Source of the DNA: Chlamydia trachomatis
GTDB taxonomy: Bacteria > Chlamydiota > Chlamydiia > Chlamydiales > 2-12-FULL-49-11
Direction of reading: 5' to 3'
DNA length: 10,818 nt
NCBI GenBank assembly: GCA_945877885.1
Contig: CAMCSI010000030.1
Span: forward strand, 1 to 10,818
This document shows, piece by piece, positions 5,231 through 10,818 of this stretch (positions are counted from its first letter, which is position 1; the number at the start of each line of letters is the position of its first letter). The notes beneath the pieces were generated by a model, which was not told the origin of the DNA, made no database searches, and worked only from the letters and a program-made list of their open reading frames with translations. Position numbers and translations under genes: made by a program.

Positions 5231-7324
5231 TTATGTCGTCGTTTTAACTATTTTATCTTGTACAGCTTTCGGCACTTTTTCAAAATGACTAGGCTCCATT
5301 GTAAATTCACCCCTTCCTGATGTTATCGATCTAATGTCTGTTGAATATCCAAACATTTGTGATAATGGAACTTCAGATTCAATCTCTCCAGTTTTACCCA
5401 CTTGAGATTGATTTAAAATCTTTCCACGGCGTCTATTTAAGTCACCAATGACATCTCCTAAAGAAGCCTCAGGTGTTCTTACACATACTTTCATGATTGG
5501 TTCTAAGATCATAGGACTACATTTTCTCGCCCCTTCTCTTAAAGCCATTTGAGAACAAATCTTAAAGGCCATCTCACTTGAATCCACCTCATGGTAAGAT
5601 CCAAAGACAATTGCAACCTTCACATCCACAAGAGGATAACCAGCAAGCACACCTGCACCAAGAGCTTCTTCAATACCCTTGATACAAGAGTTAATGTATT
5701 CTTTAGGAATCACTCCGCCGACGATCTTACTCACCACTTCGTTACCTTTTCCAGTCTCATTTGGTTCAATTTCAATAACTACGTGAGCATATTGACCACG
5801 TCCACCTGATTGCTTAATGTATTTTTGTTCATGCTTGATAGATTCAGTAAGAGCCTCTCTGTAAGACACCTCTGGAGCGCCCACATTTGCCTCTACCTTA
5901 AACTCACGGATCATACGATCTCTTAACACATCAAGGTGAAGCTCTCCCATACCAGCAATAATTGTCTGACCAGTCTCTTCGTTTGTAGATACTCTAAATG
6001 TTGGATCTTCTTCAGAAAGAGCATTTAAGGCCACAGATAATTTCTCTCTGTCAGGTTTTGATTTTGGTTCAATCGCCATAGAAATAACTGGCTCAGGAAA
6101 AGTCATCTTCTCAAGAATTAACGGTGCATCCTCTAAACAAAGAGTATCTCCAGTTGTTGATTGTTTTAAACCAATTACAGCTAAAATATCACCTGTATAG
6201 AACTCATCTTTATCTTTACGCTCATTTGCATGCATCTCAAGAAGTCTTGAAATTCTCTCTTTCTTCCCTTTTGTCGAATTATATAAAGCCATACCTTTTT
6301 TAATTGTTCCAGAATAGACTCTAACAAATGTTAAACGGCCCACGTATGGATCGGTCATGATCTTAAAAGCAAGCATTGCAAGTTTTTCATCATCTTGCGG
6401 TTGTAGCTCAAATTCGTTTTTACCTTCAGCATCAAAGCCTCTGATTACACCTCGGTCAACAGGGGAAGGTAACCAAGAAACAATATTATCTAGAAGGGGT
6501 TGCACGCCTTTGTTTTTAAAAGCTGTACCACATAGAACAGGGAACATCTTAAGTTCGCAAACACCTTTTCTAATTACTTTGTTGATCTCAGCAGGTGTTA
6601 ACGCATCTGGATTTTCAAGCACTTTGATCATGAATTCTTCATTTGAATCATCAATTGTTGCAAGTTCATCAAGAAGAGCAGCTCTTAGAGCTTTTGCTTT
6701 ATCTAATAAATTAGCAGGGATTTCATGAATTTCGTAGTCATCACCAATTTTTTCAGATTTAAAGTGAAACGCCTTCATAGTTACAATGTCAACCATTCCT
6801 TCAAATTCGCCCTCAGAGCCAATTGGAATGTGCATAGCAATTGCATTTGCGCCAAGTTTATCTCTCATAGTTTCGATGCACATATCATAATCTGCACCCA
6901 CTCTATCCATCTTATTGATAAAAGCAATCCTTGGAACTTTATAACGATTTGCTTGTCTCCAAACAGTTTCGGATTGAGGCTGAACACCATCTACAGCAGA
7001 AAACACTGCAATTGCACCATCTAGTACTCGTAAAGAGCGCTCTACTTCAATAGTAAAGTCTACGTGTCCTGGAGTGTCAATAATATTAATTTTGGAATCG
7101 CCCCAGTAAACCGTAGTACAAGCACTGGTAATTGTAATACCACGTTCTTGCTCTTGAACCATCCAGTCCATAGTCGCAGCACCTTCGTGCACTTCACCGA
7201 TTTTATGTGATTTACCAGTATAGAACAAAATTCGCTCAGTTACAGTTGTCTTTCCTGCATCAATATGAGCCATGATACCAATGTTTCTTAGGTTTTGTAT
7301 TTGGTCCTTCTCGCCTCTTGCCAT
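5231..7324 (-). CDS. fusA: Elongation factor G
   Basis: EF-G is the cytoplasmic GTPase that moves tRNA and mRNA through the ribosome after peptide bond formation, and it splits ribosomes together with ribosome recycling factor. At 697 residues it has the usual five-domain length. G-motifs are A-H-I-D-A-G-K-T-T (19-27), R-G-I-T-I-T-S-A (61-68), D-T-P-G-H (83-87, His87 being the GTPase-activating residue) and N-K-M-D (137-140). The domain II-V regions continue without frameshift, ending with G-Y-S-T-D-I-R-S-I-T-S-G-R-G near the C-terminus, typical of domain V. The Shine-Dalgarno AAAGGA lies ten bases before the ATG. The gene is separated from rpsG by 185 bases with a terminator-like hairpin and other stems, so its expression may be set apart from that of rpsL and rpsG. 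No tuf gene follows. Confidence 0.98.
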   Translation of the reverse strand: MARGEKDQIQNLRNIGIMAHIDAGKTTVTERILFYTGKSHKIGEVHEGAATMDWMVQEQERGITITSACTTVYWGDSKINIIDTPGHVDFTIEVERSLRVLDGAIAVFSAVDGVQPQSETVWRQANRYKVPRIAFINKMDRVGADYDMCIETMRDKLGANAIAMHIPIGSEGEFEGMVDIVTMKAFHFKSEKIGDDYEIHEIPANLLDKAKALRAALLDELATIDDSNEEFMIKVLENPDALTPAEINKVIRKGVCELKMFPVLCGTAFKNKGVQPLLDNIVSWLPSPVDRGVIRGFDAEGKNEFELQPQDDEKLAMLAFKIMTDPYVGRLTFVRVYSGTIKKGMALYNSTKGKKERISRLLEMHANERKDKDEFYTGDILAVIGLKQSTTGDTLCLEDAPLILEKMTFPEPVISMAIEPKSKPDREKLSVALNALSEEDPTFRVSTNEETGQTIIAGMGELHLDVLRDRMIREFKVEANVGAPEVSYREALTESIKHEQKYIKQSGGRGQYAHVVIEIEPNETGKGNEVVSKIVGGVIPKEYINSCIKGIEEALGAGVLAGYPLVDVKVAIVFGSYHEVDSSEMAFKICSQMALREGARKCSPMILEPIMKVCVRTPEASLGDVIGDLNRRRGKILNQSQVGKTGEIESEVPLSQMFGYSTDIRSITSGRGEFTMEPSHFEKVPKAVQDKIVKTTT

Positions 7325-7474
7325 ATCTTTTGTGTCCTTTTTCTTTTTCTCTATTCAATTTTCACATCTATTGCGGCTTTGAATAGACCATTTTCCTCGA
7401 TGTAACAAAGCTACATCTTTAATTCCTGTTCTAATGATAAGTTTTTACTTATCACGATCTACGAGCTACGTAGC
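7325..7474 (-). promoter_or_regulatory. Structured leader upstream of fusA
   Basis: After the terminator-like hairpin the minus strand carries four further inverted repeats before fusA: a palindrome GCTACGTAGC (7474-7465), an 8-bp stem with a 4-base loop (7454-7447 with 7442-7435), a 6-bp stem with a 7-base loop (7417-7412 with 7404-7399) and a 9-bp repeat with a 20-base spacer (7387-7379 with 7358-7350). ATGTAGC (7416-7410) could instead pair with GCTACGT of the palindrome. A possible promoter, TTGTTA and TATTCA 17 bases apart, lies at about 7408-7380. The function is inferred: fusA leader, promoter region or both. Confidence 0.4.
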
Positions 7475-7504
7475 AAAAAATTAGCATCATTTATGACGCT
7501 AATT
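7475..7504 (-). terminator. Terminator-like hairpin between rpsG and fusA
   Basis: On the minus strand, starting five bases after the rpsG stop codon, AATTAGCGTCAT (7504-7493) and ATGATGCTAATT (7490-7479) pair over 11-12 bp with one G-U, leaving a very small loop. Six T (7480-7475) follow at once, the form of an intrinsic terminator. The stem is AT-rich, so it may be leaky and act as an attenuator rather than a full stop. Confidence 0.6.
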
Positions 7505-7509
7505 GATCT

Positions 7510-7992
7510 TTACCACTTGTAATGAGCAAATGCTTTGTTAGCCTCTGCCATTCTATGTACTTCGTCACGTTTTTTGACTGAAGCTCCCTGACCATTGTAA
7601 CAATCTTGTAATTCTTGAGCAAGTCCATCAATCATTGATCTTCCAGCTTTTTTCTTTGAATATCCAATTACCCATTTCATTGCAAGTGAGAGTTTTCTGC
7701 TTGGATTGATTTCAATTGGAACTTGGTAGGTTGCTCCACCAATTCTTCTTGATTTAACTTCAACGTGTGGAGATGCATTTTCTAATGCTTTTAAAAAAGC
7801 ATCAAGTTCACTTTCTTTGCCTGCTGCATTCACTCTAGAGCTAAATTTTTCAATTGCATTGTAAACGATTTTTGTGGCAAGTGATTTCTTACCATCAAGC
7901 ATAACTTTACGGATGAATTTTGTTACCTCTTCGTTGCCGTACTTATAATCTGGCTCTACAGGTCGTTTTTCAGCTTTTCTTCTTCTTGACAT
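7510..7992 (-). CDS. rpsG: 30S ribosomal protein S7
   Basis: S7 starts assembly of the head of the small subunit by binding the 3' major domain of 16S rRNA, and it lies near the mRNA exit and E site. The 160-residue product has the N-terminal signature Y-K-Y-G-N-E-E-V-T-K-F-I-R (16-28) with M-L-D-G-K-K-S (31-37). The V-E-I-N-P-S-R-like core is present as V-P-I-E-I-N-P-S-R (90-98), and the end M-A-E-A-N-K-A-F-A-H-Y-K-W is typical. AAGGA lies a few bases before the ATG. It follows rpsL at 34 bases on the same strand, so the two are surely cotranscribed. A terminator-like hairpin begins just after its stop codon. Confidence 0.97.
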   Translation of the reverse strand: MSRRRKAEKRPVEPDYKYGNEEVTKFIRKVMLDGKKSLATKIVYNAIEKFSSRVNAAGKESELDAFLKALENASPHVEVKSRRIGGATYQVPIEINPSRKLSLAMKWVIGYSKKKAGRSMIDGLAQELQDCYNGQGASVKKRDEVHRMAEANKAFAHYKW

Positions 7993-8026
7993 AGTTTTTC
8001 CTTAACCCCATTACTTGTGGTGAATA

Positions 8027-8398
8027 TTATTTTCCTTTTTTCGCGCCGTATTTTGAGCGTCCCTGTTTTCTGTTCTTAACAGCTGCACAATCTAATGCAC
8101 CACGAACTATGTGATATCTAACCCCTGGAAGGTCAGCAACTCTACCACCACGAACAAGAACCATGCTGTGCTCTTGAAGGTTATGACCCTCACCGCCGAT
8201 ATAAGCAGAAATTTCGATTCCATTAGAAAGTTTAACCCTTGCCACTTTTCTAAGCGCAGAGTTAGGCTTTTTTGGAGTCTGAGTCTTCACTTGAAGGCAA
8301 ACGCCTCTTCTTTGAGGACATCTCTTTAATGCTTGTGATTTAGATTTAACTTTAGCCTTTGTTCTAGGCTTTCTGATCAGTTGATTTAGCGTAGGCAT
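8027..8398 (-). CDS. rpsL: 30S ribosomal protein S12
   Basis: S12 lines the decoding centre and affects accuracy and streptomycin response. The 123-residue protein has the invariant T-P-K-K-P-N-S-A-L-R-K (41-51), with the streptomycin-related Lys43 intact, and G-G-E-G-H-N-L-Q-E-H (68-77). The second decoding loop reads G-G-R-V-A-D-L-P-G-V-R-Y-H (84-96): residue 88 is Ala (codon GCT) where E. coli, and as I remember C. trachomatis, have Lys. Asp89, the residue methylthiolated in E. coli, is kept. AAAGGAG lies ten bases before the ATG. It is the first gene of the cluster, with a promoter about 50 bases upstream. Confidence 0.97.
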   Translation of the reverse strand: MPTLNQLIRKPRTKAKVKSKSQALKRCPQRRGVCLQVKTQTPKKPNSALRKVARVKLSNGIEISAYIGGEGHNLQEHSMVLVRGGRVADLPGVRYHIVRGALDCAAVKNRKQGRSKYGAKKGK

Positions 8399-8439
8399 AG
8401 AGGCCTATCTCCTTTATTTATTTCAAAAATTTACAAAGA

Positions 8440-8468
8440 ACTATATCAAATGGATGTGATTAATGCAA
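8440..8468 (-). promoter_or_regulatory. Probable housekeeping-sigma promoter of rpsL
   Basis: On the minus strand TTGCAT (8468-8463) and TATAGT (8445-8440) are separated by 17 bases. The -10 box is strong and the -35 box keeps TTG. Transcription would start about 35 bases before the rpsL ATG, leaving room for the Shine-Dalgarno. Confidence 0.6.
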
Positions 8469-8579
8469 ATCAAATAGTAAAAAAAGTGAATTTACTCCCC
8501 GATCTTAGAGGATTTAGTGAATTAGTGGTGTTCAATAAAAAAAAGTTTTGATAGTGTCCGGATTTTAAAGGGGTCTAGG

Positions 8580-10451
8580 ATGCAAAAGGTTTTATGGTTT
8601 TTTACAGTCTGTGCTTCAGTGTTTGCTAAATCGTTAGATTTTAATGATGTAAAAACTATAAATGAAAAAATGTTTGCCTATCATGTATTATTTGATTCCT
8701 ATAATGAGACAGTGGCACAGCGATCAGTAAGTAAAATACTTTCCTCGTTTGACCCAGTAGCCTTTTATTTTTTACAAAGTGAAAGGGATAAATACAAGGA
8801 TGTTTCCTCGGCTATGGTTAAAGAATATGAGACAGGATCATTTAAAACCTATACCTCTATCCGTCAAGATTTTGAGTTTTCAGTAAAAAGATGTAGACAA
8901 TTGAGAGCCTCGGTGAGAGCTGAAATTTTAAATGAAACAATTGATATTAATACGGTGTGGATAGAAGCTCCAAAGGGAGCTCCCGAATCCAGAGAAGTAA
9001 TTAAAAAAAATATCACTATTTATATGGTTAGTCAATTAAAAGGGTATGCAGATAGCCGATCGATTACAACGTTAACTTATGAAGATAAAGCTCGTGTGTT
9101 AGATTTTTTTGAAAACAGACTACAAGAACATGAAGAAAAATGTCTTTCCAAACAAGATTATCCTCTCACTGTTTCAAAAATGATCGCCTCAAGCTTAGAT
9201 GCCCATTCCATGATTTACGGAAATGATGAAATAGATAATATCAATGCCCATCTTAAAAGTAGGTTTGAAGGAATTGGTATTTACGTGAATGATGATATCG
9301 ATGGGCCCACCATTTCAGGGGTTGTGCAGGGCGGTCCTGCTGAGCGCTGTGACAAAATTGAAGCAGGAGACACGATTTTATTTGTAAATGGGGTAGATAC
9401 CACAAATATTGGATTTAAAAAAGTGATGGAGCTTTTGACCGTTAAAGAAGGTTCTCAAATCGTACTTCATTTAAAATCAAAATCAGGTGAGCAAAAAATG
9501 ATAAAACTCACCGGTGAAAGAATCACCATGAAGAAAGATAAGATTTTAGTGGACGTTGAACCCTTTTTAGATGGGCAAATCGTAAAACTTCGAGTGGATA
9601 CTTTTTATAACGATTTTGAGGGAGGCGCCCTTGCCCATGATCTTAAAAAAACTATTTTAGAACTGCGCCGTCAAAAACCGCTTTATGGGGTGGTAATTGA
9701 CATGAGAAAAAATCTTGGCGGCTTTTTTAACGAAGCTGTTAAATCAATTGCCCTGTTTAGTAAAAAGGAAACGGTGGTTATTGCCAAATTTCGAGATGAT
9801 CAAGTGCGCTTTTCAAAAGAGTTTGACCCGCACATCACCTATATGGGTCCTCTTGTTATTTTAACCTCAAAATATTCAGCCTCTGCTGCAGAAATTTTAG
9901 CTCAATCGCTTAAAGATGTAGGGGTTGCAATTATTGCAGGGGATGAGCAAACCTATGGAAAAGGATCTATTCAGTTTCAAACCATCACAGATGGGCAAAG
10001 CGAATATAAGTACAAAGTGACAGTAGGGCAATATTATACGATCTCAGGCTACTCTACCCAGCTTAAAGGGGTGAGCGCAGATATCATTGTACCTTCTCAA
10101 TATGCAAAACAAAGAATTGGGGAAAGACATAATTTGTTTGCGCTCCCATCGGGTGATTTGCATAAAAGGCATGGACTCCACCCAGAAGTTCGTGAAATCT
10201 TTGAATACAATAGCTCTCGAAAAAAGACAGCTTTTGAAGTGATGCTTCCTCGCCTTAGAGAAAATAGCCAGCAAAGAATTGCAAATAACAAGAATTACCA
10301 AGCGTTTATCAGTAATCTTGGAACTCTTGGTACCAAAAAAGGGCAAACGCGTGAAGAAAAGCGCGAAGCTCTCTATGGCAAAAATGATTTGCAGATGATT
10401 GAGGCAACAAATATCATAAAAGATATGCATATGATCCAAACGACCTACTAA
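8580..10451 (+). CDS. tsp: Tail-specific periplasmic protease (Tsp/Prc, peptidase S41A)
   Basis: This serine protease cuts proteins from exposed C-termini; Prc of E. coli trims and degrades periplasmic and lipoprotein substrates, and the Chlamydia homologue is CT441. The 623-residue product has a 16-residue signal peptide ending V-F-A, an N-terminal helical region of Prc type (about 20-220), a PDZ domain (about 225-310, with F-E-G-I-G-I-Y-V and G-D-T-I-L-F-V-N-G) and the S41 catalytic domain. Catalytic residues by motif are Ser435 (Y-S-A-S-A-A-E), Lys461 (T-Y-G-K-G) and Gln465, with one residue more between Ser and Lys than in E. coli. A lysine-rich C-terminal domain follows. AAAGGGG (8567-8573) lies six bases before the ATG. 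I see no convincing promoter in the 181-base gap to rpsL, though one must be near. It is probably monocistronic. Confidence 0.95.
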   Translation: MQKVLWFFTVCASVFAKSLDFNDVKTINEKMFAYHVLFDSYNETVAQRSVSKILSSFDPVAFYFLQSERDKYKDVSSAMVKEYETGSFKTYTSIRQDFEFSVKRCRQLRASVRAEILNETIDINTVWIEAPKGAPESREVIKKNITIYMVSQLKGYADSRSITTLTYEDKARVLDFFENRLQEHEEKCLSKQDYPLTVSKMIASSLDAHSMIYGNDEIDNINAHLKSRFEGIGIYVNDDIDGPTISGVVQGGPAERCDKIEAGDTILFVNGVDTTNIGFKKVMELLTVKEGSQIVLHLKSKSGEQKMIKLTGERITMKKDKILVDVEPFLDGQIVKLRVDTFYNDFEGGALAHDLKKTILELRRQKPLYGVVIDMRKNLGGFFNEAVKSIALFSKKETVVIAKFRDDQVRFSKEFDPHITYMGPLVILTSKYSASAAEILAQSLKDVGVAIIAGDEQTYGKGSIQFQTITDGQSEYKYKVTVGQYYTISGYSTQLKGVSADIIVPSQYAKQRIGERHNLFALPSGDLHKRHGLHPEVREIFEYNSSRKKTAFEVMLPRLRENSQQRIANNKNYQAFISNLGTLGTKKGQTREEKREALYGKNDLQMIEATNIIKDMHMIQTTY

Positions 10452-10489
10452 AGAAGTCTATTGATAGAATAATTTTTAAAAATTGATTC

Positions 10490-10519
10490 TTGTCATAAAT
10501 ACAACAATTCAGCTATACT
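10490..10519 (+). promoter_or_regulatory. Promoter of tRNA-Phe
   Basis: TTGTCA (10490-10495) and TATACT (10514-10519) match the housekeeping consensus at five of six bases each, with an 18-base spacer. Transcription would start near 10526, about 50 bases before the tRNA. This is the best-looking promoter in the window. Confidence 0.75.
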
Positions 10520-10574
10520 TTTGTCAGTTTCATCTAAGAGACTGTGGAAAAGAGTTTTTTTAACTTTTTTACTC

Positions 10575-10647
<73 letters not shown>

Positions 10648-10818
10648 TTTTTTTCATTTGTTACTAACACCCTTCTGAAATTTCATTTTTTATAAATGGT
10701 TATTAATTGCGCCTTTTTGAAAATATAGTGCAAAAAATGTACGTCCTTAAAAAATCAGGGCATCGCTTAAATTACCCTGCCTTAGCCTAGCTATCATAAT
10801 TTTTGAAGTACATTCTAG
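10648..10818. other. Gene-free right end
   Basis: Beyond the T-run after the tRNA I see no gene. The longest plus-strand frame from an ATG (10738) has 17 codons and no family features. A TATAGT at 10725-10730 has no fitting -35 box. The stretch holds only the terminator-like hairpin listed separately. Confidence 0.5.
10749..10779 (-). terminator. Possible terminator of a minus-strand gene beyond the right edge
   Basis: On the minus strand CAGGGTA (10779-10773) pairs with TGCCCTG (10762-10756), seven pairs including one wobble, with a 10-base loop. One A and then six T follow. No minus-strand gene is visible in the window before it, so it would end a gene whose 3' end lies just past 10818. 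Confidence 0.4.

Noticed and set aside
5591..7024. Several plus-strand open frames opposite fusA (72, 123 and 99 codons)
   Set aside because: They are antisense shadows of a strongly coding EF-G gene with no ribosome sites or family motifs.
10044..10439. Minus-strand frames opposite the tsp 3' end (131 and 64 codons)
   Set aside because: tsp is intact through this stretch and the antisense products show no domain pattern.
10457..10484. Possible terminator after tsp (TCTATTGATAGA and an A/T palindrome)
   Set aside because: The stems are short and AT-only and the first has a 2-base loop; too weak to call.
10725..10730. TATAGT as a promoter -10 box near the right end
   Set aside because: No TTG-type -35 box 16-18 bases upstream and no gene start follows within the window.

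Overview
The window looks like chromosomal DNA of a member of the Chlamydiota, most likely an AT-rich environmental lineage rather than Chlamydia itself. Three kinds of evidence support this. (1) The translation genes run rpsL-rpsG-fusA-rpsJ with no tuf after fusA, and a tail-specific protease gene (tsp/prc) diverges from rpsL; I recall the same order in Chlamydia trachomatis (CT436-CT441). (2) rodA diverges from a biotin-protein ligase gene, as with CT725/CT726. (3) The ribosomal proteins read like chlamydial ones. The species was not determined.

Layout, left to right. 1-219 (-): 5' part of birA, cut by the window edge. 278-2173 (+): a tightly packed unit of rodA (cell-wall glycosyltransferase), a 150-residue unknown protein starting at TTG and overlapping the rodA stop, and a small BamE-like lipoprotein overlapping that gene. 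2237-3052 (+) and 3034-4191 (-): two convergent genes, overlapping at their 3' ends, for predicted exported proteins. The first is a DUF6492-type glycosyltransferase-like protein; the second is unrecognised but may have a GT-B-like fold. 4290-4673 (-): a small four-helix membrane protein. 4674-4892: non-coding, holding the terminator of the translation operon. 4893-8398 (-): rpsL, rpsG, fusA and rpsJ, read right to left, with a 185-base structured spacer between rpsG and fusA. 8399-8579: divergent promoter region. 8580-10451 (+): tsp. 10575-10647 (+): tRNA-Phe(GAA) with its own promoter. 10648-10818: no gene; a probable terminator for a minus-strand gene beyond the right edge.

How the genes work together: rpsL, rpsG, rpsJ, fusA and tRNA-Phe serve translation. 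RodA and the lipoprotein are envelope functions, Tsp is an exported protease, and the convergent pair looks like accessory exported enzymes. Most of the window is ordinary core genome. The points most worth a second look are the Lys-to-Ala change at S12 position 88, the altered biotin loop of BirA, the terminator-like hairpin and structured leader ahead of fusA, and the two exported enzymes whose Shine-Dalgarno sequences both lie in inverted repeats.
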